NCBI RefSeq assembly: GCF_002157835.1
Contig: NZ_CP020809.1
Span: 1,302,001 to 1,366,000 of the forward strand
DNA length: 64,000 nt
Direction of reading: 5' to 3'
Source of the DNA: Mycobacterium dioxanotrophicus
GTDB taxonomy: Bacteria > Actinomycetota > Actinomycetes > Mycobacteriales > Mycobacteriaceae
Part shown: positions 1 through 7,800 of the stretch, one piece after another
Position numbering within the stretch: the first letter of the stretch is position 1
How the letters are laid out: each line of letters begins with the position of its first letter
Position numbers and translations under genes: made by a program
The notes under the pieces: generated by a model
What the model saw: only the letters and a program-made list of their open reading frames with translations
What the model was told of the DNA's origin: nothing
The model's database searches: none

Positions 1-745
1 CGCCCGCTGCGGCGTAGTTGACCGCCAGCACGGTCTGCGGCGCGAACGCGTCCCACTTGTCGCCGTTGACCCGATAGTCGGTGAGGTTCTTGTTGGCGGG
101 CGGTGTCAGCGGCGCGCCGGACACGCAATGCACCCGCGGCACTCCCAGCGGATCGACCAGCACCCCGGTGCCGGCCTGCAACACTGCCTGGGCGGAATGG
201 GCTGCACCGTCGGCCAATTCATGCGTGGTCACCCAGGTGTCACCCATCAACACCACCGCGGTCAGGGTGTTGAGGTAGTACGGAATCTGCTGCGGACCCA
301 GTCCCAATGCCAGACCCCAGGCCTGCGCTGCTGCGGCGTCGGCGTCCAGGTAGTTCGCCAGCGTCACCACGTCGCACGGCGAGGTCTCACCGGTGGTTCC
401 GTACAGGTCACTCTGCCGCCCGGACACCGGGCGCACACCGCGATCCGCGCGCACCGGCAGCTGTTGCAGCAGCGCGGTCGACTTCTGCTCCGCTTGGTCT
501 GAAATAGCGACCGGGACAACCAGTATCGACCGGGTGAACGGAGCATCCACCGGTGCGTTGCGCTTGATCAGCGTGACGTCACCGGCGGTCGGCTGCGGCG
601 AGTTGCGGTCGGACGCAAACGCCAGAACTGCCACCAGGGTCGCGACCACCACGAGGGCAAGCGCCACGGCAGACACCGCGAGAATCACCGGCGCCCGCGG
701 GCTGATCGGGCTCGGCTGATTCGGATCGACCCAGTGATCGGTCAC
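1..745 (-). CDS. DUF6777-like membrane-anchored protein, 3' part missing
   Basis: The reading frame is open from a GTG at 745 to the window edge, so the C-terminus lies outside. A short hydrophilic N-terminus is followed by one hydrophobic segment at about residues 17-43. An extracytoplasmic domain then starts near TAGDVTLI and contains the run GETSPCDVVTLANYL, which I recognise as typical of the actinobacterial DUF6777 domain; the function of that domain is not known to me. The start GTG overlaps the stop of the upstream gene in a GTGA, so the two are probably translationally coupled. It is the most distal visible gene of the leftward type VII secretion-like operon, and an envelope component or secretion accessory role is inferred from that position only. 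Confidence 0.72.
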   Translation of the reverse strand, partial: MTDHWVDPNQPSPISPRAPVILAVSAVALALVVVATLVAVLAFASDRNSPQPTAGDVTLIKRNAPVDAPFTRSILVVPVAISDQAEQKSTALLQQLPVRADRGVRPVSGRQSDLYGTTGETSPCDVVTLANYLDADAAAAQAWGLALGLGPQQIPYYLNTLTAVVLMGDTWVTTHELADGAAHSAQAVLQAGTGVLVDPLGVPRVHCVSGAPLTPPANKNLTDYRVNGDKWDAFAPQTVLAVNYAAAG

Positions 746-1758
746 CAACCGGCCCCTCCCGAACCGGATTTGGCGACGTCAACCTGGTCGACGACAGTGC
801 CGTGAAACTTCGTCAGACCGTCCGCTGCGGTGGCAGCTCGCCCGCCGCCGATCCCACTGCTGCCGGCTTCCTTGTCGAACTCGGACGACAGGGGGCCGTA
901 GGCGCCGCTGTGGATGTCGAGGGGTAGGTGGTTGGACGGACTGTAGTTCTCGGCGGTGCCACGGAACACTTCCGGATCGTTGTCAGATGCGATGGCGGAC
1001 CAGAAGTACGGTCCGGGGAGTCCGGCCGCGCTGCCCGGCACCCCGTCACCGTTGGCCTGCAGATGTATCGCCGGGACATCGAGATCTTGGCGTACCGGTG
1101 ACCCGAATGTCACGACCTGCTGCACGTTGAGGCGATGCGATGCGGCGATGTTCTGTGCGTCCACTCCGCCTTGGCTGTACCCGACCAACATGACGTCGGC
1201 CCCTTTGGGAATGAGCGCCTCGAGCCGCTTGACTTGGGCCTCGTCGAGTTTTCCGATCGCGGCATCACCGTTGGACAGGACCGTCTGAGTGCTGGAGCCG
1301 CCCGTACCGACGATGTACACGATGTAGCGCTTGTGCCCGTGACCGTCGTCAACGGTCACCACGCGGTAACCCGTCGAGTCCGGGCCGTTCGGAACCTTGT
1401 GGATCTCATCCCACATCCCGTGCAGCCCGGTGGGTGCGGTGCCATAGTTCTTGGCCGCGGCGTTGTGCTTGGCTCCGGTACCGCCGCCGTCGGCCTTGCT
1501 GGCATTGTCCTGCTCATCGGCGTTGCGGCGCAGGATGTTCGCCGCGTTGTGCAGGGCGTCGACGGCGTTGGTCACCGAGCGAGCGGATTGCCCGTGCCAC
1601 TGGGAGCGGAAGCGGTCGGAATCGGGGCCGCGCCAGAACGACGCGTTGGCGATCACGCTGCTCAAGCTCTTGACCGACCCCTGCAGTTGGTCGGCGGCTT
1701 GCGTGAGCTGCTTGGCCGCCAGCCGCAGTTGTTCGGGATCCGCACCGTCAACGGTCAT
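742..1758 (-). CDS. WXG100 domain fused to alpha/beta hydrolase, candidate secreted effector
   Basis: This is a 338-residue protein. Residues 1-85 form a WXG100-type helical hairpin with W42-R-G44 in the turn (FWRGPDSDRF), and an NADEQ-type tail closely like the other WXG100 proteins of the locus. From about residue 110 the chain becomes an alpha/beta-hydrolase-like domain: a beta-strand RYIVYIVGTGG, then GYSQGG with S195 as likely nucleophile (GxSxG), and late histidines in NHLPLDIHSGAYG. WXG100 domains are export signals of type VII secretion, so fusion to a lipase/esterase-like domain suggests a secreted enzyme; substrate and toxicity are not predictable here. The gene lies between the small WXG100 gene and the DUF6777-like gene, in the same direction, with a GTGA overlap downstream. 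Confidence 0.8.
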   Translation of the reverse strand: MTVDGADPEQLRLAAKQLTQAADQLQGSVKSLSSVIANASFWRGPDSDRFRSQWHGQSARSVTNAVDALHNAANILRRNADEQDNASKADGGGTGAKHNAAAKNYGTAPTGLHGMWDEIHKVPNGPDSTGYRVVTVDDGHGHKRYIVYIVGTGGSSTQTVLSNGDAAIGKLDEAQVKRLEALIPKGADVMLVGYSQGGVDAQNIAASHRLNVQQVVTFGSPVRQDLDVPAIHLQANGDGVPGSAAGLPGPYFWSAIASDNDPEVFRGTAENYSPSNHLPLDIHSGAYGPLSSEFDKEAGSSGIGGGRAATAADGLTKFHGTVVDQVDVAKSGSGGAGW

Positions 1759-1834
1759 CTGAAGTCCTCATCCTGGCCGTCACCTGGGGTGCACGCGTGT
1801 GTACGCCTGCACCCCAGGGTGATTCGATCGTGGG

Positions 1835-2098
1835 TTACGAGCTCGCCTGCTGCTGCTCGCTGGCATTGCGGTTGGCGTTCTGCGATGCGGTCTGCAGCGC
1901 GCTGACCACCTGCCGCAGCTGCGGCACATGCTGGCCCTGCCAGTCCGACTTGAACCGCTCGGCGTCCGGCCCCATCCACTGAACCGAGTTGACCGCGGAC
2001 GTCAACTGCGAGATGACCGATTCGATGTCGGATGCCTTGGCGTTGAGTTGGGTGGCCAGCTGCTGGACCTGTGCGATGTCCTGCCCGAAAAGTGCCAT
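1835..2098 (-). CDS. WXG100-family small protein (EsxA/EsxB-like)
   Basis: An 87-residue protein of the usual WXG100 length, with W41-M-G43 at the centre of two predicted helices and a Gln-rich tail. The family forms helical-hairpin dimers exported by type VII secretion ATPases and often acts as partner or targeting unit for larger substrates. I do not see a clear YxxxD/E export motif at the C-terminus, so it may depend on a partner. It lies 52 bp downstream of the FHA-FtsK ATPase and 76 bp upstream of the WXG100-hydrolase fusion, all leftward. The fusion protein and the WXG100 protein at 15.2-15.9 kb carry related N-terminal domains and are possible dimer partners. Confidence 0.88.
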   Translation of the reverse strand: MALFGQDIAQVQQLATQLNAKASDIESVISQLTSAVNSVQWMGPDAERFKSDWQGQHVPQLRQVVSALQTASQNANRNASEQQQASS

Positions 2099-2150
2099 GA
2101 TTCCTCCGTTGTGTTGTTTCGATGCACTGTTTGACGTTGGGTGTTTCCGC

Positions 2151-5100
2151 CTAGATGACAGGTTGTGCGACCTGTAACCACACCCCCTTACCGCGTTCCA
2201 CGAGCACTCCGCGCCCGGGCGGAAAGTCGGTGCGGCGCACGACGCCGATGGACGTACTCAGCAGGCTTTCGGATTCCACCCCGCCGGGCCACAACAGCAG
2301 GCCGCGTCGGGATGCCTTGAACGGTTGCGCCAGCAGCCACGCCTGGCCCCAGCCGGACACCTCGGATTCGCCCACGATGAACGCCGTGTCGCCGAGCCGT
2401 TTGATCATCGCCGCCAAGTCGTTCTCGGCTTCTGTGCCACCGAAATTCGCGACACCCTCGATCACCACCATGAGATTCGCCGCGCCGGTGTCCAACCGGT
2501 TGACCTGACTGATCACCTCGTCCTGCCCGCAGGCGGTGTCGGTCCACACGTCCAATCCGGCGATGGTCGACGCCGACGGTGCCAGGTGCACGATCCGGGT
2601 GTTGGGATGCTGTCTGCGCACTGCCTGGGCCAGCGTGACCAATGCGGTGGAGCGGCCGCTGCCGGGCGGCCCGGTCACCATGAGCACGCCGGCCGGGGTG
2701 ATGCCGATGGGTGCCAGTGATTCGTCGGCGACGCCCACCACCGCGGTTCCCGCCGCGGTCGTCGCCGGGAGCGCATCGAGTTCGATGTGCTCCGAGAGTC
2801 GTTCGACCGGCTCGGGCGGGATGAACCCGCTGTGTCGCATCCGCTCGGCCAGCTGTTCGATGGCGCGGGCCTGCACGGCCACGTTGGCATCCCCGCCGAA
2901 CACTGCGAGCTGGATCTCCACGCCCTCGGTGATCGCCCGGCCCGGTTGGGATTTGGCCGACAGGATGTCCGTGGGGACTCCGGTCAGGACGTAGTCGTCG
3001 TCGGACGCCAACCGCAGTACCAGCCGCCGCTGCATCGTGGACGCCAATGACGACGAGATCGCTGCCGGGCGGTCTGCGGTGATGATCACGTGGACACCGA
3101 GCATGCGGCCGTCGGAGGCCAGTTGACTGAGCATGCTGAAAAACGGTGTGTGCGATATGTGTTCATACTGGTCGCGGAAGGGGCCGATGCCGTCGACGAG
3201 GAGCAGGATGCGGGGTTCGCCCGGGTTGGCCAGTTCGCGGTACTGGGTGATGGTCGATGCGTTGACCCTGGCGAACTTGCGGGATCGCTCGTCGAGCAGT
3301 GCGGTGAGCCGGCGCAGCACCCGGCCGATGCGCTCCTCGTCGTCGGCGTTCACCACAGCGGCCACATGCGGTAGCGCTTCGAGCATGCGCAGGCTGCCGG
3401 AGGCGAAATCCAGGGCGTAGACGTGCACCGGCCCGTCATTGGGGTTCAGCGCGGCCGAGATGGCCAGGGTCCGAAGCGCGGTCGACTTGCCCGCGCCGCC
3501 GGTACCGATGATGGCCATGTTCCCCGATTCATCCGGCGAGAAGATGGCGAGGGGTTGGGCTTGTTCGGTGGGGGTGTCGCACTTGCCGATCACCAGCGCG
3601 CCGCTGTTGTCCTGCCGGACAAGCTCTTCCAATGCGTAGCTGTCACCCAGCGGCGGCAGCCAGGGTTTGCGTGGCACCGGGATGCGCAGCTGCGCCGCGG
3701 CCGCGCCGATGGTGCTCACCACGCGGGCGATGTCGGTCGGCCCGGACGGTCGCCGAGCGGCCTGTGCGGCGGTCGGGTCGTGCCAGGGCCTGCGTCGCCC
3801 GAACACGAACTCCCAGATGTCGATCGGGGCCTGTTCGGGTTGATCGCTGGTCCACCCACCGGCGTAGGCCGCCTGGAATGTGGTCAAGCGGCCGGGGCCG
3901 GTCTTGGCCACCGCCCGGCCGGGGATCTCGGGCGGGAAATGCGCGGCCAACGGATCGTCGATCACGTCGAGCGAATCATCGATGTCGTTGAGACGCAGAG
4001 CGATCCGAAGGTTGGTGTTGGCCCGCAGATTGTCCTTGATGACACCCGCCGGACGCTGTGTCGCCAGGACCAGATGCAGCCCGAGGGATCGGCCGCGCTG
4101 CGCGACGTCGATGACGCCGTCGACGAACTCGGGCACCTCGGAAGCCAGTGCGGCGAACTCGTCGACGATGATCACCAGCGCGGGCGGGGTGTCCGGATCG
4201 CCGGTCTGTTCCAGCGAGATCAGGTCCTTGGCGCGCTTGGTGTTCAGCAGGTGCTCGCGGCGGCGGATCTCGGCGCCCAGAGACGTCAGCGCGCGCCGCA
4301 CCAGGTGCGGGGACAGGTCGGTGACCAGGCCGACGGTGTGCGGCAACTGCACGCAGTCGGCGAAGGCGGTGCCGCCCTTGTAGTCCACCAGCAGGAAGCT
4401 GACGCGATCAGGGCTGTGGGCGGCCGCCATGCCCATGATCCACGACTGCAGGAATTCGCTCTTGCCAGAGCCGGTCGTGCCACCGACCAGCGCGTGCGGG
4501 CCGTGTTCACGCAGATCGAGAAACACCTCGGCCGAGCCACTGGAGCCCACCAATGCGCGCAGCCCGGCGGCGGGCCCGCTGCGCGGGTGGGGCTCACCAG
4601 TACGGATCAGCACCGAGTCGTTGGAAAGCCATTGCTGGGCAATGGCAGCCGGTTCCGAGGCCATCCGGGTGCCGGCCAGCGTCAGATAGGACACCGAGCG
4701 GGGCAGGTCGGTTTCGTCCTCGACCGCGGCCCCGACATCGACGACCGGTGCGAGCAACAGAGCGACCTGCCGTGCATCGGCGACCTCGATGCTGTCGCAT
4801 GCCACCGGAAAGGTGTGCTTGCCGTGGCGAACCTGGCCGACGGTCGCGCCCGTCGACTCGTTCTCGACGAGCAGGAAGGTCCGGCACGCGGCAGGCAGGC
4901 TGGCCACCTGGGTCGCGACCCAGATGATGTGCACGCCCACCGAGCCGCCCTGCTCGGCCAGTCGGGTCAGCCGGGACCGGTCGATGGGTGCGGTGTCCTC
5001 CACCAGCACGACCACGGCCGGGGTGATCGACGGGGCCCGGGTGTCGTCGCCGGTACTCTGGTCGATTCCGCCGAAAACGTATGCGCTGCTCGTGGACTCG

Positions 5101-6584
5101 CCGCTGCGGCGCTGCTTGACCAGATCCTCGAGGCGCGACATCAACGCCTGGCCGCCGCCGCGGCTGTCGGTCAGATGGTTGCCCGACAACGGACTGTGCA
5201 CCGAACCGGTGTGCGGCAACCATTCCAGCCACTCCCAGGACGTTCTGGATTGCGGCGAGCTGAATGCGGTGATGGTCAGGTCGGCAGGGGAATGCAGGCC
5301 GGCGAGCTGCATGATGATTCCGCGCGCCACCCCGTCGACGACACCTCGCGGCCCGCAGATGCCCAGGGCCCCGGATTCCCGAAGGTCGGCCACGATGGGT
5401 ACGTCGGTGACCGTGGCGAACTCGTCGCGCAGCTCGGCGAGCTGCCCGGCGTACTTCACTTCGGCATTCTCGGTGTCGGACAACTGGATACGGCACCGCG
5501 ACGGCGCGTCCCCGAGGCCGAGCCGCACGCTGAGAAAACCGGGCAGTTCCGGGCGGTGGGTCCACAGCAGGGGTCCCAGCCGGTGGATGGCTTCGACGAC
5601 CTGATCCAGCGCCGGCGCCTCACTGAGCCGCACCGCACGCTCGACCCGTTGTGTGTCGGTGAGCTCGGTTGCCAGCGCTCGCAGGGAATCGCCGAACCGC
5701 TGCAACTCCTGACGTTGTTTCTTGCGACTCTGCAGCAGGGTGTCGATGTACATACCGAGCATCAGCAGCGGGCTCAGCGCGATGAAGGCGACGGCCAGCA
5801 GACTGCGGCTCACCGCGAACAGCACCACACCCATGATCAGCGGTGCGACGAGTGAGATGACCGGCAGATGGGCCGGTTCCGGGCGCTGCGGGGGTTTTGG
5901 TGCGGCGAATTCCTGCTCGTCGAAGCGGGCGACGACCCGCGGTGACCGGTTGAATTCGATGGCCACACTGTCGGTTTGGGTCGTACCGGGGCGCACGGTG
6001 TGCAGCACGGCGATGGAGGTGTCTGCCAATTGCACGACGTCGGTCGCGCCCACCGCGGCCCGCTGCACGGGTTGACCGCCGATGCGCACCCCGGATGGCC
6101 CGGCGAGGTTGACGATGTCGATGCTCTCCCCGACGGTGATCGCGGCATGCACGTCGGCGATCCCGTGGTCGGTGAGTGCCACGTCGTTGGTGATTCCCGT
6201 GCCCACTGACGAATTACCGGACGGCAGAGGGAATTCCAGGCCCGCGTCGGGGCCGTCGAGTACCCGCAGAACCGCCACGGCCCGGCCCCGGCGCCGCCGC
6301 GGCGCGACATGCGACACTGCGGACACGCTGACGGTCGAGCCCGACCGCAGACCGGAGTCGATGAGGCTGCGGCCCGGGTCGAGCAGTCGTCCGGCGGCGC
6401 TGTTGTCGAATGCCGCGTCTTCGAGTTTCAAGGTGAGGCCGCCGCTGGACGGGCGCGTGCGTTGATCGGGGTCGCTGACGACGAGCGCGCGGGCCAGGTC
6501 CGACACCGATGCCGTGGCGTCAGCGGTGATGGCGACCTGGGCGCTGCTGCCATCCGCCCGGCGCAGAATGAATTTGGCCTGCAT
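2151..6584 (-). CDS. FHA-FtsK/SpoIIIE type VII secretion ATPase, EssC/EccC-like
   Basis: A 1477-residue putative secretion motor of the inner membrane. Order seen: a ubiquitin-like or degenerate FHA region (1-90); an FHA-like domain (about 105-190) with VGTGITNDVALTDHGIADVHAAI; two hydrophobic segments (about 240-285); then three FtsK/SpoIIIE ATPase modules. Module 1 has an intact Walker A GTTGSGKS (702-709) and Walker B LVIIVDEF (803-810). Module 2 has GTGGAGKS (1027-1034) but VDGIG in place of DE. Module 3 has GPPGSGRS, with Arg for the Walker lysine, and no clear Walker B. Length and N-terminal FHA resemble Firmicutes EssC more than mycobacterial EccC, which lacks FHA. The start abuts the RDD gene stop without a gap. 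WXG100 genes follow directly downstream, as expected for a substrate-recognising EccC/EssC ATPase. Confidence 0.93.
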   Translation of the reverse strand: MQAKFILRRADGSSAQVAITADATASVSDLARALVVSDPDQRTRPSSGGLTLKLEDAAFDNSAAGRLLDPGRSLIDSGLRSGSTVSVSAVSHVAPRRRRGRAVAVLRVLDGPDAGLEFPLPSGNSSVGTGITNDVALTDHGIADVHAAITVGESIDIVNLAGPSGVRIGGQPVQRAAVGATDVVQLADTSIAVLHTVRPGTTQTDSVAIEFNRSPRVVARFDEQEFAAPKPPQRPEPAHLPVISLVAPLIMGVVLFAVSRSLLAVAFIALSPLLMLGMYIDTLLQSRKKQRQELQRFGDSLRALATELTDTQRVERAVRLSEAPALDQVVEAIHRLGPLLWTHRPELPGFLSVRLGLGDAPSRCRIQLSDTENAEVKYAGQLAELRDEFATVTDVPIVADLRESGALGICGPRGVVDGVARGIIMQLAGLHSPADLTITAFSSPQSRTSWEWLEWLPHTGSVHSPLSGNHLTDSRGGGQALMSRLEDLVKQRRSGESTSSAYVFGGIDQSTGDDTRAPSITPAVVVLVEDTAPIDRSRLTRLAEQGGSVGVHIIWVATQVASLPAACRTFLLVENESTGATVGQVRHGKHTFPVACDSIEVADARQVALLLAPVVDVGAAVEDETDLPRSVSYLTLAGTRMASEPAAIAQQWLSNDSVLIRTGEPHPRSGPAAGLRALVGSSGSAEVFLDLREHGPHALVGGTTGSGKSEFLQSWIMGMAAAHSPDRVSFLLVDYKGGTAFADCVQLPHTVGLVTDLSPHLVRRALTSLGAEIRRREHLLNTKRAKDLISLEQTGDPDTPPALVIIVDEFAALASEVPEFVDGVIDVAQRGRSLGLHLVLATQRPAGVIKDNLRANTNLRIALRLNDIDDSLDVIDDPLAAHFPPEIPGRAVAKTGPGRLTTFQAAYAGGWTSDQPEQAPIDIWEFVFGRRRPWHDPTAAQAARRPSGPTDIARVVSTIGAAAAQLRIPVPRKPWLPPLGDSYALEELVRQDNSGALVIGKCDTPTEQAQPLAIFSPDESGNMAIIGTGGAGKSTALRTLAISAALNPNDGPVHVYALDFASGSLRMLEALPHVAAVVNADDEERIGRVLRRLTALLDERSRKFARVNASTITQYRELANPGEPRILLLVDGIGPFRDQYEHISHTPFFSMLSQLASDGRMLGVHVIITADRPAAISSSLASTMQRRLVLRLASDDDYVLTGVPTDILSAKSQPGRAITEGVEIQLAVFGGDANVAVQARAIEQLAERMRHSGFIPPEPVERLSEHIELDALPATTAAGTAVVGVADESLAPIGITPAGVLMVTGPPGSGRSTALVTLAQAVRRQHPNTRIVHLAPSASTIAGLDVWTDTACGQDEVISQVNRLDTGAANLMVVIEGVANFGGTEAENDLAAMIKRLGDTAFIVGESEVSGWGQAWLLAQPFKASRRGLLLWPGGVESESLLSTSIGVVRRTDFPPGRGVLVERGKGVWLQVAQPVI

Positions 6585-7259
6585 CTAACCTCGCCTCGAT
6601 ACGGGATGCGGTATTGGCGAACGAACCTGGTTCAGTCCCCGGTCGGTGGAGCGTCGCAGCGCTGCCTGCCGACGCGGACCGAGGGGATTGGCCCCCGTGG
6701 TCACATCGAGCACCGTCAGTCCGCTGGCCCGGTCGTGCAGCCCGGCGTGCGGGGCCCGATGGATCAGCACGGGCAGCGCGGCCAGTCCGCATGTCGCCAC
6801 GAAGATCAGGCTGCGCTGGATCGAGGGCCCCAGGCCCGGCGGCCGGTTGTCGGTGGCCCGCACCACCCGCAGACCCATCATCGACTTTCCGAAGGTGTTC
6901 CCGGTGAGGCCCTGGCGGATCTGCAGCCAAGCCCAGACCGCCACGAACGCCACTGGCACGACGATGTAGATCACCTCGGCGACACCGAGGGCGGCGCCCG
7001 TAATGGCAAGCGGCAGAGCCGGACTGATCATGGCGGCGACATCGAGCAGGAACGCGCTGCACCTGACCCCGCGGCCGGCGAGTTGCACCCGCTCGACGCC
7101 GACCGCCGCTGCGGGCGGTCGCTGCCAGCGGTCGTTCGGGACGCTGCTGCGGGTCTGCACGGTGTGGCCGCAGGTGCCGCAGAAGCGTGCATTGACGGGC
7201 AGGGTGGAGCCGCAATGCGGGCAGTCGACCCGGGCACCGTTCGCCGGCTGTCCTGGCAT
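6585..7259 (-). CDS. Zinc-ribbon RDD-family membrane protein
   Basis: A 224-residue protein with an N-terminal double CxxC zinc ribbon (C13, C16, C27, C30), a linker rich in Arg/Pro, and an RDD domain. The RDD core has three hydrophobic segments between about residues 70 and 175 and the characteristic GKSMMGLRVV and HDRASGLTVL stretches. RDD proteins are small integral membrane proteins of unclear transport role that often accompany type VII secretion or envelope genes in Actinobacteria. It is the first gene of the leftward operon, ending exactly where the FHA-FtsK ATPase starts, so the two are very likely co-transcribed. A role as a membrane accessory of the secretion apparatus is inferred from position only. 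Confidence 0.82.
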   Translation of the reverse strand: MPGQPANGARVDCPHCGSTLPVNARFCGTCGHTVQTRSSVPNDRWQRPPAAAVGVERVQLAGRGVRCSAFLLDVAAMISPALPLAITGAALGVAEVIYIVVPVAFVAVWAWLQIRQGLTGNTFGKSMMGLRVVRATDNRPPGLGPSIQRSLIFVATCGLAALPVLIHRAPHAGLHDRASGLTVLDVTTGANPLGPRRQAALRRSTDRGLNQVRSPIPHPVSRRG

Positions 7260-7707
7260 CGACTATCTCCGTTCGGCCCGGGCCTTGGGTGGTTGCGGGC
7301 CGGGGCGGCCCGTTCTGGCAACACCGACGGGCCTGCCGTCCGGACGCCGGAGGCCTCGGGCAGGGTGATCGGTTGAGGAAACACTAATGTCCGGCGCCCG
7401 GATCGGATAGCGAATCGTTGTCGCCCGATCGTATGAATGTCCAGCGCGCGAAGTCCGTCGACCGATTCGGCGGCTGGCAAATTGCGTTCGCGAAAGGGTC
7501 GGCAGGCGGCCGATGTCCCGCTTTCCGGTGCGGTCTAGGCGAACTCGGTATTTCCCAACGCAACGACTTGTCGCGTGTGCCCTGTCGTGGCGACGTCTGC
7601 CGGTTGCTCCCATCCCGGCGGTTGGGCGGGCGCGTCGTCCGAACGGCCGATATCCGGCAACCACGTACCGGTGTGAGGATCACTGCGCAGTTATTTGGAG
7701 GTTGGTG
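7260..7707. other. Divergent intergenic region of the secretion locus
   Basis: About 450 bp without a convincing gene separates the leftward RDD/ATPase operon from the rightward accessory genes, so promoters for both must lie here. Visible structure includes the perfect 10-bp palindrome CGTCCGGACG at 7337-7346, near the leftward gene, and a 16-bp inverted repeat at 7635-7650, near the rightward start. No confident -35/-10 pair was identified by eye. Confidence 0.6.
7635..7650. promoter_or_regulatory. Candidate NarL/LuxR-type operator (7-2-7 inverted repeat)
   Basis: The sequence TCGTCCGAACGGCCGA is an inverted repeat of two 7-mers separated by 2 bp, with one mismatch between arms. A nearly identical perfect version (TCGTCCGTTCGGACGA) lies at 16335 in front of the stand-alone LuxR-type gene. 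NarL-family regulators are known to bind 7-2-7 inverted heptamers. The site lies 57 bp upstream of the ATG at 7708, and the 16335 site lies 50 bp upstream of its gene. Binding itself is an inference. Confidence 0.5.
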
Positions 7708-7800
7708 ATGCCGGTTCGTGACCTGACGTTTACAGTGAGCACGCGCGCCAGCAAAGGCGGTGCTGTTTGGGTCGGCAGCCTGATGAATGAGGTGGGCTAG
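7708..7800 (+). CDS. Possible 30-residue leader peptide
   Basis: An ATG preceded by GGAGG at 7697-7701 opens a 30-codon frame whose TAG stop is immediately followed by the ATG of the next gene at 7801. The peptide starts MPVRDLTFTV and has no membrane segment. The strong ribosome-binding site and zero-base junction suggest it is translated and coupled to the downstream gene. The downstream ATG has no separate Shine-Dalgarno apart from GAGGTGGG inside this frame, which could equally serve the downstream gene alone. No homologue is known to me. Confidence 0.4.
   Translation: MPVRDLTFTVSTRASKGGAVWVGSLMNEVG

Noticed and set aside
3423..5855. Long rightward open frame of 810 codons opposite the FHA-FtsK ATPase
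   Set aside because: Antisense shadow of a well-supported ATPase gene; the translation is rich in Arg, Gly, His and Gln without motifs, as expected for a complement of GC-rich codons.
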